Positions 1-6,337 of a stretch of 19,350 nucleotides of DNA are shown in pieces. Source of the DNA: an uncultured Candidatus Saccharibacteria bacterium. Its GTDB lineage: Bacteria > Patescibacteriota > Saccharimonadia > Saccharimonadales > Saccharimonadaceae. How positions within the stretch are numbered: position 1 is the stretch's first letter; every line of letters begins with the position of its first letter. Under the pieces are notes generated by a model. The model was given only the letters and a program-made list of their open reading frames with translations, was not told the origin of the DNA and ran no database searches. The position numbers and the translations under genes were made by a program. The stretch spans positions 1-19,350 of the forward strand of contig CAMYZY010000007.1 in NCBI GenBank assembly GCA_947304075.1, read 5' to 3'.

Positions 1-109
1 ACACTCTTTTACCAACTGGCACCATCACAATTTGACCAGGCAAAAGGGAATCAGGATAATCATAAACAAACGACTCCACCTTTCCTTCCGGTATCACCTC
101 GTAAAACAT
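1..109 (-). CDS. priA: Primosomal protein N' (PriA helicase), N-terminal fragment cut by window edge
   Basis: Only the first 36 codons are in the window. They read MFYEVIPEGKVESFVYDYP, then an LLPGQIVMVPVGKR segment. This is the typical start of the PriA 3' DNA-binding domain, where other PriA proteins have a conserved (L)xPGxxVxVPFGxR pattern. PriA is the superfamily 2 helicase that reloads the replisome at stalled forks. I place the start at the ATG at 109-107 because a TATAAT box (116-121) ends exactly 6 nt upstream and no ribosome binding site is present, suggesting a leaderless mRNA. Two further in-frame ATGs at 127 and 124 would put the start upstream of that box and are less likely. 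The gene is divergent from the unknown gene at 314. The helicase domains lie outside the window, so the call rests on the N-terminal motif alone. Confidence 0.8.
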   Translation of the reverse strand, partial: MFYEVIPEGKVESFVYDYPDSLLPGQIVMVPVGKRV

Positions 110-115
110 ATCTCT

Positions 116-121
116 ATTATA
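116..121 (-). promoter_or_regulatory. -10 box of priA, 6 nt before the ATG (leaderless type)
   Basis: Perfect TATAAT on the minus strand, with six bases (AGAGAT) before the ATG at 109. The expected +1 falls on or next to the A of the start codon. The same spacing recurs at four other genes in the window. Confidence 0.6.
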
Positions 122-200
122 CATCATAAGAGAAAGAAACTAAGCATAAGCAGCAGATTGAAATTCTAGACAACTATCAGTAAATGACGTCTCATTATGG

Positions 201-206
201 TATAAT
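201..206 (+). promoter_or_regulatory. Extended -10 promoter of the unknown gene at 314
   Basis: TATAAT preceded by TGG gives an extended -10 element (TGnTATAAT). No good -35 lies 17 nt upstream. Transcription would start near 213 and give a leader of about 100 nt. That leader contains a 10-nt direct repeat TGCGAGTAAA at 261-270 and 296-305, the second copy running into the ribosome binding site. Confidence 0.55.
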
Positions 207-313
207 AAAAACACAAAACTATAACCAATTTAACACTAATTAAGTGAAATAAGGCTGTTTTGCGAGTAAACAAAATAAGAGACGCATTGTTTAGGTGCGA
301 GTAAAGGAGATTA

Positions 314-1258
314 ATGAATAATCCTAATACGATCTCAGTTGGCGAACAAGAGAATCCTGAGATGAATGAGTGGCAGAATTTGGGCGAAAGCCAGAAGCAA
401 CAAGAATTAAACCCTGAGCAATTACTTAAAACTCCAAAAATGATTGAAAAACTCGGCGAAATGGGTGCAGATAATCGAATTATAGAGAATTCAGCCTTTG
501 CTAGAATACTTGAAGGCGATATGGGAGAGCTACGTCGCGCCAAGGAAATAGCAATAAATAACAAAGGCGACAAGGGTATGAAAGCTGAATACTTTGGCGA
601 CATTTCTGGCAGTAAAACGAACAATAGAGGAGAAATAGCTTTTGATATAAAAGACGATGGTTCTTTAGCCATTTCTTCCGCCAGCGCAGAACGATCCAAA
701 TACGGATTAAATGACGACGATTTTGCTTACGAAATGCACGCCAAAGGCGATTTTACAGAGACTACATTTAGAATTACAGACGAAGGTTTACTATCTATAA
801 ATATATATAATAATGCCGACGAAGAACTCTTTAGACAAGGAAAAAGCGGTCATCCGAATGAAGGGTATAGATCAGTTTATGGCGAAACACAGACGAGAGT
901 ATTTGATAACGAAGGTGTTGAAATATTTAGGGAGATTAAAAGCTACAAACCATCCACAACGTCTTTTAATAGTTCCAATTTCTTACTATATGACAAAACA
1001 ACAGGCTTCGGCCAAGAAACGCCAGAACGATTACCTTATAAAATGGCAGCATCTAAGGAAATAAAATCTCTAATGAGTCTCGTTCGCAATAATGATGGGG
1101 TGACGGCCAAGGTCCATTATTATAATATGAATGCATACACTGGGCAGTCAGAAACTGTTGATTTGGAAAAATGTAGAATTAATGATGAATACGGTAACAA
1201 TGAATTAGTCCCAGAAAACGGAGCAATCAGCGCAGCCCTTGCGGAAAAGAAACAATAA
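314..1258 (+). CDS. Protein of unknown function, 314 aa, hydrophilic and acidic
   Basis: I do not recognise this family. The ATG follows AAAGGAG at 303-309 with a 4-nt gap, a strong ribosome binding site, and an extended -10 promoter lies at 201. The protein has no signal peptide and no membrane segment, so it is predicted to be cytosolic. The first ~60 residues are Glu/Asn/Gln-rich and low in structure. From about residue 90 onward the sequence alternates polar and hydrophobic residues, as in FRITDEGLLSINIYNN and RVFDNEGVEIFREIKSY, which suggests a beta-rich globular domain. The tail is Ala/Glu/Lys-rich. It stands between priA (divergent) and a small winged-helix gene that has its own promoter, so context gives no function. 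The long frame on the opposite strand is a shadow. Existence as a gene is well supported; function is unknown. Confidence 0.8.
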   Translation: MNNPNTISVGEQENPEMNEWQNLGESQKQQELNPEQLLKTPKMIEKLGEMGADNRIIENSAFARILEGDMGELRRAKEIAINNKGDKGMKAEYFGDISGSKTNNRGEIAFDIKDDGSLAISSASAERSKYGLNDDDFAYEMHAKGDFTETTFRITDEGLLSINIYNNADEELFRQGKSGHPNEGYRSVYGETQTRVFDNEGVEIFREIKSYKPSTTSFNSSNFLLYDKTTGFGQETPERLPYKMAASKEIKSLMSLVRNNDGVTAKVHYYNMNAYTGQSETVDLEKCRINDEYGNNELVPENGAISAALAEKKQ

Positions 1259-1302
1259 AAAAGCGGAATCTTATCTTATTTTATACGATAACTCTAATAT
1301 CG

Positions 1303-1332
1303 TTGTAATTTTTACAAAAACTATGTTATAAT
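1303..1332 (+). promoter_or_regulatory. Promoter of the winged-helix/recJ unit
   Basis: TTGTAA (1303-1308), 18-nt spacer, TATAAT (1327-1332). Transcription would begin near 1339 and leave a short leader with a purine-rich site (GCGAGGA) before the ATG at 1356. This is one of the few promoters here with both boxes. Confidence 0.6.
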
Positions 1333-1355
1333 AAGATAAGTTAAAGCGAGGAAAT

Positions 1356-1646
1356 ATGTTAGAAATATTTGTAACTTCTAGGGTACGCCGCAAGATTCTA
1401 GTAGTTTTTGCCAAATACCCTGATTTCAAAACTCACGTCAGGGGCCTAGCGAAGCTCATCAAGGAAGATCCAGGCAACATCCAAAGGGAATTAGAACGTA
1501 TGGCTAAGGGTGGTTTTTTATTGGTAACCAAAAAAGGTAAGACCAAAATCTATCAAACCAATAAATCCTTCCCGATTTTAAAGGAATTACAAAGCATCGT
1601 AATTAAAAGCCAAAAGGGCAACAAGCCATCCAAAACTATCGGCTAA
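1356..1646 (+). CDS. Small winged-helix (HTH) DNA-binding protein, 96 aa
   Basis: A single winged-helix domain fills the protein. Helix 1 is around residues 6-20, the helix-turn-helix around 27-50 (HVRGLAKLIKEDPGNIQREL) and a wing around 54-68 (GFLLVTKKGKTKIYQTN). This resembles ArsR-like and nucleotidyltransferase-associated winged helices, in which the protein senses nothing obvious and binds DNA as a dimer. The C-terminal tail is Lys/Ser-rich. The gene has its own promoter (1303-1332) and ends 12 bp before recJ, so the two are probably co-transcribed. It could regulate its own unit or act as a nucleoid-type protein. No ligand-binding or metal-binding cysteine is visible. Family level is reasonably sure, target unknown. 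Confidence 0.7.
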   Translation: MLEIFVTSRVRRKILVVFAKYPDFKTHVRGLAKLIKEDPGNIQRELERMAKGGFLLVTKKGKTKIYQTNKSFPILKELQSIVIKSQKGNKPSKTIG

Positions 1647-1658
1647 CAGGGGATAAAA

Positions 1659-3284
1659 TTGAGTAAAATATTTGAACAGTTGCTAAAAAAACGTCATTTT
1701 AATAAAGATTTCTTAACCCCAAAATACGAAAACGGCATTGATCCGTTTTCGTTATACGACATGCAAACAGCCGTAGCCCGCATCAAAACCGCTATTAAAA
1801 GTCAAGAAAAAATACTAATTTACGGAGATTACGATGTCGACGGCGTGACGTCGAGCACTGCTCTAGAAGAAGCTTTAATTGCCAGTGGTATAAAAAAAGA
1901 CAATATTATAATCATGCTTCCAGACCGCTTTGCCGACGGCTATGGTATGAGTCCAAAACTCATCGAACGAGCCAAAAAGCATCATATTACACTGGTAATT
2001 ACTGTAGACTGCGGCTCCCGCAACCATGCAATCATCGACGAATTAAATGAACTAAAGATTGATACTATTATCACCGATCACCACGAAACCGATGACACCA
2101 TGCCTAACGCGCTAGCTATTATTAATCCACACCGCAAGGATCAGCCCACTACATCGCTACAAAACCTTGCTGGTGTAGGCGTTGTTTTTAAGCTCGCCGA
2201 AGCTTTGGCAAAAGAAGGACTCATTAAAAACGGCCAAGAAAAATGGCTTCTTGACCTAGTTTTACTCGGTACTATCTGTGACAGCATGTTACTTACCGGC
2301 GAAAACCGCCGTTTAGGGTTTTACGGCATCAAAGTTCTCGAAAAAACTCGCCGCCCTGGTCTCATCGAGCTGATGACTAGAGCCGGTGTCAAGCATTTAA
2401 ACTCAGAATCAATCGGCTTTCAAATTGGTCCCCGTCTCAATGCCGCAGGAAGGCTTGATACCGCCGAAATATCTTTAAATCTCATTAGATCAGCAAGCCA
2501 AATCGAAGCCGCGCCAATTGCCGAAAAACTCGAACAATTAAATAAAAAACGTAAAACTGAGCAAAATCTCGCCATCCGCGAAATCGAAAAACGTGGGATT
2601 GATGACAACCCAGTTATTATCGAGACTGGCAAGTGGCACGAAGGCATACTTGGAATTGTTGCCGGCCATCTCGTTGAAAAATATCACAAACCCGCTTTTG
2701 TATTAACCGAAACACCAAATGACATTTTTAAAGGGTCTGGCCGGAGTTTTGGCGATTTAAATCTCGCGAATGCCCTAAATTATGCTTTTGACACCATAAT
2801 TAGCGGTGGTGGCCATGCCGCAGCGGCTGGAGTTAAGGTCAAAAGAGAAAATCTCTATAGTTTTCGTGAGCAAATCAATGACTATTATCGAAGCCTTAAT
2901 CTTACCAACCAAACAGATTATTTAAAACATCATGCCGACCTTACTCTTGAAGATTTTTCCGAAATCAATTTAAGTCTTCTTGATGAATTAAAACAGCTTG
3001 AACCCTACGGGCCAGGGAACGAAGAGCCGATTTTTCGCCTAAAAAATATTCAGATTACCGGTATGACGCGTATGGGCGCCGATGCAAATCACTTACGGCT
3101 CGATCTTCGCGATAAAAATGGCAAGTATTTAAAGCTGGTTGCCTTTTTTGCACCCGAAAAATGGCTAAATCTAGACCCTACCGATCCGACAATCACGATT
3201 GAGCCACTCATTAAACTCACTGAAAACGATTTTAACGGGGTTAAATCAGTCGAAGCCAGGATATGTGATATAATAATCCTATGA
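1659..3284 (+). CDS. recJ: Single-stranded-DNA-specific 5'-3' exonuclease RecJ
   Basis: RecJ degrades single-stranded DNA 5' to 3' in recombinational and mismatch repair. The DHH domain is complete: motif I GDYDVDG at residues 56-62, VDCG around 117, the DHH triad in TDHHETDD at 139-146, and GPRLNAAGR at 257-265. The DHHA1 domain carries GGGHAAAAG at 383-391. A C-terminal OB-type domain follows (QLEPYGPGNEEPIF onward). At 541 aa it is close to the usual 550-580. The start is a TTG at 1659, preceded by AGGGG with suitable spacing; no nearby ATG gives a full N-terminus. It lies 12 bp after the winged-helix gene and overlaps the CYTH gene by 4 bp (ATGA). All metal-binding motifs are present, so it should be active. 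Confidence 0.95.
   Translation: MSKIFEQLLKKRHFNKDFLTPKYENGIDPFSLYDMQTAVARIKTAIKSQEKILIYGDYDVDGVTSSTALEEALIASGIKKDNIIIMLPDRFADGYGMSPKLIERAKKHHITLVITVDCGSRNHAIIDELNELKIDTIITDHHETDDTMPNALAIINPHRKDQPTTSLQNLAGVGVVFKLAEALAKEGLIKNGQEKWLLDLVLLGTICDSMLLTGENRRLGFYGIKVLEKTRRPGLIELMTRAGVKHLNSESIGFQIGPRLNAAGRLDTAEISLNLIRSASQIEAAPIAEKLEQLNKKRKTEQNLAIREIEKRGIDDNPVIIETGKWHEGILGIVAGHLVEKYHKPAFVLTETPNDIFKGSGRSFGDLNLANALNYAFDTIISGGGHAAAAGVKVKRENLYSFREQINDYYRSLNLTNQTDYLKHHADLTLEDFSEINLSLLDELKQLEPYGPGNEEPIFRLKNIQITGMTRMGADANHLRLDLRDKNGKYLKLVAFFAPEKWLNLDPTDPTITIEPLIKLTENDFNGVKSVEARICDIIIL
3269..3274 (+). promoter_or_regulatory. Extended -10 box inside recJ, 6 nt before the CYTH gene ATG
   Basis: TGATATAAT gives an extended -10 ending exactly 6 nt before the ATG at 3281, within the last codons of recJ. 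The CYTH gene has no Shine-Dalgarno, so a separate leaderless transcript is likely in addition to read-through from recJ. Confidence 0.55.
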
Positions 3285-3811
3285 AAAAAGTCATTCTCAA
3301 ATGTAAACTAAAAAACCGTGATGAGTTTGAACAAAAACTTTCCGAAATCGATTTAGATTTTTCGTCTATCTACTGGCAACATGACCGTATCTATGTTCCA
3401 AGAAACTACAAGCCAAATTCCAATTTTCCGCGTCTTATCATGCGCACCGAAATGAAATCCGTCGATAGGCCGGCCCAGTATTTCTTTATTTTGAAACGCC
3501 ATATCGAAGATTCCGGTGTCGATATCGTCGAAGAAACCGAAGTTGACGATTACGAAAAACTCGTCAATATCATTCTGCAACTTGGTTTTAAACCGATGGC
3601 CGAAGTATCTCGTCGTCGCCAAAGCCTAAAAATGAGCGAAGGAAACTATATTTATCTAGACAAAGTCGACAATCTCCAGGGTTATTACGCCAAAATCGAA
3701 TCGACCCTAGTTGACAAAGACTCCGTCTTCGAAGCTCGCCAAGATCTCGAAAAGACTTTCCATACTCTCGGCGAATCCAACTTCACCGACAAGGCTTATT
3801 TTGAATTATAA
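3281..3811 (+). CDS. CYTH-fold protein (CyaB/ThTPase-like), N-terminal motif degraded
   Basis: The 176-aa protein has the layout of the CYTH tunnel-fold family (class IV adenylate cyclases, thiamine triphosphatases). It shows a basic strand around PRLIMRTE (residues 50-57), YFFILKR, an acidic stretch IVEETEVDDYEKLV near 82-94, LGFKPMAEVSRRRQSLK, then YIYLDKVDNLQGYYAKIES, which matches the family's LDxVxxLGxFxEIE strand. The defining N-terminal ExExK is missing: the corresponding strand reads VILKCKLKN, with acidic residues replaced. Loss of these metal and substrate ligands suggests altered chemistry or a binding-only role. It starts within recJ (4-bp overlap) and ends 6 bp before the convergent KwaB-like gene. 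Fold assignment fairly confident, activity uncertain. Confidence 0.7.
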   Translation: MKKVILKCKLKNRDEFEQKLSEIDLDFSSIYWQHDRIYVPRNYKPNSNFPRLIMRTEMKSVDRPAQYFFILKRHIEDSGVDIVEETEVDDYEKLVNIILQLGFKPMAEVSRRRQSLKMSEGNYIYLDKVDNLQGYYAKIESTLVDKDSVFEARQDLEKTFHTLGESNFTDKAYFEL

Positions 3812-3817
3812 TCTAAT

Positions 3818-4801
3818 CTAACCTCTTGGTGGTTCACCATCTGGTTCGCCGAGCAATTTTTTCGACTTAATTTCGTATCTTTTACCATTCACTGGTGAGA
3901 TATAATAATCTTCATTCAAAAGATTTACGAACATCGTCAAATCTTTATCATCCATTATAATTATCGAACCATCGTCATCAGTCATGAGCTCAAGTTGCAT
4001 CTCGTCCGCATAGTCCAGTAGCTTGTCTTGTGGCATTTCTTCCGCAATATCCATCGCTTGCACTTTTTTCAAGATCGGCTTCTTGTCAGCCAAAAGAGAA
4101 TCAAGCGTTAACCCTTCCGCAAACGACAATTTATACTTTTCAGTTAGTTCCTTTGCCTTCGCTTCTGCGATTACCTGTGATTTGTAATCGTACTGGAACA
4201 AATTCTCGAATTTCGCCTGATTAAACACGATAATATTGCCATCCACAATCGCCACTTGGTTGTCATCTGGCATTTTAAGTGCAATTTCGGCTGAAAACGG
4301 TTCAAATGACTCACCATTAATCTCCCAAGAAGTCGCCCCTTTGAGTGCCGCCGAAGCTGGCAAAATCTTCGCAATATAAAAAGTCTTCATCCCAGTCTCT
4401 CCTGGGTAAGTAAACTTCGCGATAATGCCTTTTACTTTCTTGAAGTCATACTCATTTTCAGAAAAATAATCAATATCTTTATACTCATTTTCAATCAGGT
4501 GGATTAAGGTCTCGGCTCGGCCGACCTTAGAAAGGGAAGTGCGATAAATCACCTTATCTTCACCGTCAGCCTTTTCGTATTCACGACAATCTAACCCTTT
4601 ATCGGCTTCTTTGATAATATAAGAAACCGCCTCTTGCATGAACATTGCCTTTACAGCGCCAGTCAGTTTATCTGAGTATTTGATCTTAAATGGCGTATAG
4701 TTTTTATTAAACAAAAACAACTCCGCCGACACGTTATTTTTTACTTCGTCAATCTCATTCGCCCACAAGAACACATCAAACGGTTCACCAGTATTCTCCA
4801 T
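3818..4801 (-). CDS. DUF4868 / KwaB-like protein (Kiwa defence family), no KwaA partner
   Basis: The 327-aa soluble protein matches what I remember of DUF4868, the domain of KwaB from the two-gene Kiwa anti-phage system. The features are a central KGIIAKF strand (residues 124-130), a DGNIIVFNQAKFENLFQYDY segment (187-206, the usual 'FExxFxY' block) followed by a long helix, and a C-terminal LLNEDYYISPVNGKRYE block (294-310), where the family has LLxDxYLxSxLTxxxYE. KwaA, a small four-helix membrane protein normally encoded next to kwaB, is not found on either side: the flanks are a CYTH gene and a 561-bp gene-free stretch. The start follows GTGGAG with adequate spacing and an extended -10 at 4827. 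In KwaB, the family role is to halt phage late transcription or bind DNA together with KwaA; an orphan may act differently. The assignment is by motif memory, not by search. Confidence 0.6.
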   Translation of the reverse strand: MENTGEPFDVFLWANEIDEVKNNVSAELFLFNKNYTPFKIKYSDKLTGAVKAMFMQEAVSYIIKEADKGLDCREYEKADGEDKVIYRTSLSKVGRAETLIHLIENEYKDIDYFSENEYDFKKVKGIIAKFTYPGETGMKTFYIAKILPASAALKGATSWEINGESFEPFSAEIALKMPDDNQVAIVDGNIIVFNQAKFENLFQYDYKSQVIAEAKAKELTEKYKLSFAEGLTLDSLLADKKPILKKVQAMDIAEEMPQDKLLDYADEMQLELMTDDDGSIIIMDDKDLTMFVNLLNEDYYISPVNGKRYEIKSKKLLGEPDGEPPRG

Positions 4802-4826
4802 AATTTTATCTCCACTTATTTATTCC

Positions 4827-4832
4827 ATTATA
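4827..4832 (-). promoter_or_regulatory. Extended -10 promoter of the KwaB-like gene
   Basis: TGTTATAAT on the minus strand, an extended -10; no recognisable -35 at 17 nt. About 25 nt separate it from the ATG, leaving room for the GTGGAG ribosome binding site. Confidence 0.55.
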
Positions 4833-4870
4833 ACACGAAATTTAACGAAGAAATAGATTCAAACTATTAT

Positions 4871-4925
4871 ATTGTTCGGTTATTACAAAATAATATAGCA
4901 AAAATACAAGGGGGAATTGTTCGGT
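4871..4925 (+). repeat. Two copies of ATTGTTCGGT, 45 bp apart
   Basis: Perfect 10-nt copies at 4871-4880 and 4916-4925. The core TGTTCGGT occurs again as a similarly spaced pair at 12782/12829, and twice within the 3' part of the TraG-like gene (13918-13925, 13929-13936). Confidence 0.6.
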
Positions 4926-4940
4926 AAATTAACAGGGTAT

Positions 4941-4960
4941 TTGTCCACAATTGTGGAAAA
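4941..4960. promoter_or_regulatory. Palindrome made of two head-to-head DnaA-box-like 9-mers
   Basis: TTGTCCACA (4941-4949) and, on the other strand, TTTTCCACA (4960-4952); each differs by one base from the consensus TTATCCACA. The centre TCCACAATTGTGGA is a perfect 14-bp palindrome. It could bind DnaA or be the operator of a dimeric regulator. There is no dnaA or dnaN nearby, so an origin is not claimed. Confidence 0.4.
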
Positions 4961-5086
4961 CTCAAGCTTAATTAAACATTAAAAAAAGTCCAAAAAACCA
5001 CTTGCTTTTTTGACGAAAATATAATAAACTAAAAACAGCGAAAGAATAAATAAAAACGCTAAACAAAAAGTTGTACTTTAAAATCA

Positions 5087-5339
5087 GTTTGAGACCGATC
5101 ATCTAGGAGCTTCACGCGCATTAAATCTTAAGCGAGATGCGTCAAAAAAATCGCGTGTTCCTTCCCTAAAACACACCTCCCAATAAAACTCTATATGGTC
5201 TAAAACACAATAAGTCTCTCAACGGCTGCGATATATGATTAGCTTCGCGCTGGTAAATCGTGGTGGATTCATTGTGTAACAAAACAAAAATCAAAGCAGA
5301 AACAAAAACGTTGAAGTTTCTAGTTGAACGGTCTCAAGC
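5087..5339 (+). ncRNA. Possible structured RNA upstream of rsmH
   Basis: The ends pair over 11 bp: 5087-5097 (GTTTGAGACCG) with 5329-5339 (CGGTCTCAAGC, one G-U). Inside are CACGCG (5113-5118) with CGCGTG (5152-5157), enclosing a smaller hairpin on GCGCAT/ATGCGT, and ACACAAT (5205-5211) with ATTGTGT (5271-5277), enclosing GCGA/TCGC. A TATAAT at 5020-5025 could drive it but has no good -35. The stretch has no open frame. I could not match it to RNase P RNA, tmRNA, SRP RNA or a riboswitch class I know. It might instead be a control region for rsmH, although rsmH seems to have its own leaderless promoter just downstream. Confidence 0.35.
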
Positions 5340-5350
5340 GAAAAAAGATG

Positions 5351-5356
5351 TATAAT
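5351..5356 (+). promoter_or_regulatory. -10 box of rsmH, 6 nt before the ATG (leaderless type)
   Basis: Perfect TATAAT followed by ATATAC and the ATG at 5363. There is no Shine-Dalgarno; the upstream sequence is AAAAAAGATG. A TTGAAC lies 21 nt upstream, too far for a normal -35. Confidence 0.6.
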
Positions 5357-5362
5357 ATATAC

Positions 5363-6238
5363 ATGGAGAAACTTCATAACCCTGTATTATTGTCAGAAGT
5401 TCTAGCATACCTTAATCCAAAACCAGGCGAGTCGTATTTGGATTTGACGGCCGGTTACGGTGGACATGCTAGCGAAATTTTGGCTGTGACACAGAACTAT
5501 AAAAACACAGTTTTGGTTGATCGTGACGAATTTGCTGTTAATCACCTAACAAGCCTTTTCCCACCAGAGACCAAGATTATGCATACGGACTTTTATAGTG
5601 CAGTGCTGCAACTTTTCGAGTGTGGAAACACTTTTGACATCATACTGGCTGATTTTGGAGTTTCTTCTCCGCAACTAGATATGGGAGAGCGCGGCTTCTC
5701 GTTCAAAACCGAAGCTCCACTCGATATGCGGATGGATAGAAGGCAAAACTTAACGGCGGCAGACATCATTAATAAATACAGTGAACGTGAGTTGACAAAC
5801 ATATTCACCACCTATGGCGAAGAGCCACTAGGCCGTGCAAGTATGCTTGCAAAAGAAATAGTACACCGTCGCCCGATTAAAACCACTAAAGAACTAGCCG
5901 ACATCATCAAATCAAAGTCTAAGTACGTTAGAATCCATCCTGCCACCAAAATTTTCCAAGCCATTCGTATCGTGGTAAATGGCGAGTTAGACCAAATCGA
6001 AAAAACCCTGCCTATTCTTCCCAAATTACTTAGCAAAAACGGCCGACTCGGAATTATTACCTTCCACAGTTTAGAAGATCGCCTTGTAAAAGAATATTAC
6101 AAAGAAGCTTCTAGCCACGGCGAGGAATCAGAATTAACCATTGTTACCAAAAAACCTATCATTGCGGACACCGACGAATTAGTTATCAACCCAAGAGCTA
6201 GAAGCGCCAAACTGCGAGTAGCTCGTAAAGGGAATTGA
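5363..6238 (+). CDS. rsmH: 16S rRNA (cytosine-1402-N4)-methyltransferase RsmH (MraW)
   Basis: RsmH uses SAM to methylate N4 of C1402 in the ribosomal P site. SAM-binding motif I is DLTAGYGGH (residues 27-35). It is followed by LVDRDEFAV (51-59), ILADFGVSSPQLDMGERGFSF (94-114), PLDMRMD, the FQAIRIVVNGEL block (198-209), ITFHSLEDR (232-240) and the C-terminal NPRARSAKLRVARK. All are family hallmarks, and 291 aa is normal. I start at 5363 rather than the upstream in-frame ATGs at 5324 and 5348, because the protein from 5363 begins MEKLHNPVLLSEVL, the conserved RsmH start, and a TATAAT box ends 6 nt before it. It is the first gene of the dcw cluster here. Confidence 0.95.
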   Translation: MEKLHNPVLLSEVLAYLNPKPGESYLDLTAGYGGHASEILAVTQNYKNTVLVDRDEFAVNHLTSLFPPETKIMHTDFYSAVLQLFECGNTFDIILADFGVSSPQLDMGERGFSFKTEAPLDMRMDRRQNLTAADIINKYSERELTNIFTTYGEEPLGRASMLAKEIVHRRPIKTTKELADIIKSKSKYVRIHPATKIFQAIRIVVNGELDQIEKTLPILPKLLSKNGRLGIITFHSLEDRLVKEYYKEASSHGEESELTIVTKKPIIADTDELVINPRARSAKLRVARKGN

Positions 6239-6240
6239 TA

Positions 6241-6256
6241 AAAATAAAAACATAAA
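6241..6256 (+). repeat. Left copy of 16-nt direct repeat AAAATAAAAACATAAA
   Basis: Identical to 6545-6560. Each copy is followed within 10 nt by an AGG-containing ribosome binding site and then an ATG (6272 for the small frame, 6582 for ftsL), so the two translation-start leaders look duplicated. The repeat is A-rich and low in complexity, which weakens the case. Confidence 0.55.
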
Positions 6257-6271
6257 ACAAAGGAGGCAAAA

Positions 6272-6337
6272 ATGCCAAAGCAAATCGTAGTTGCGAATAA
6301 ATCTCGCAAACAAACCATCAAGGTAAATTTCCGCTAG
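6272..6337 (+). CDS. Candidate 21-aa basic leader peptide with strong ribosome binding site
   Basis: An ATG follows AAAGGAGG at 6260-6267 with a 4-nt gap, the best Shine-Dalgarno in the window. The frame encodes 21 residues beginning MPKQIVVANKSRK, rich in Lys/Arg, and ends at TAG (6335-6337). I do not recognise it as a ribosomal protein. The last base of the TAG is also the first base of a 9-bp helix downstream, and codons 18-20 contain the heptamer A AAT TTC (6325-6331), a permissible -1 slippery sequence, 5 nt before that helix. A -1 shift would give a 40-aa product ending at 6393; readthrough of TAG would give 68 aa ending at 6478. It most likely acts as a leader peptide that controls the folding downstream, but it could be a functional small protein. 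Confidence 0.5.
   Translation: MPKQIVVANKSRKQTIKVNFR

Larger units (their letters stand above)
4802..5362. other. 561-bp gene-free stretch between the KwaB-like gene and rsmH
   Basis: No convincing open frame on either strand. Contents in order: the KwaB-like gene's promoter, two copies of ATTGTTCGGT, a DnaA-box-like palindrome, an AT-rich segment with a lone TATAAT at 5020-5025, a region bounded by an 11-bp complementary pair (5087-5339) that may be a structured RNA, and the leaderless promoter of rsmH. mraZ, the usual first gene of the dcw cluster, is absent here. Confidence 0.7.

Noticed and set aside
166..699. Minus-strand 177-codon frame opposite the unknown gene at 314
   Set aside because: Ser/Ile/Phe-rich shadow of the plus-strand gene, which has a promoter and a strong ribosome binding site.
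4802..5362. Replication origin
   Set aside because: Only one pair of DnaA-like boxes, and no dnaA, dnaN or clear unwinding region with repeated boxes nearby.
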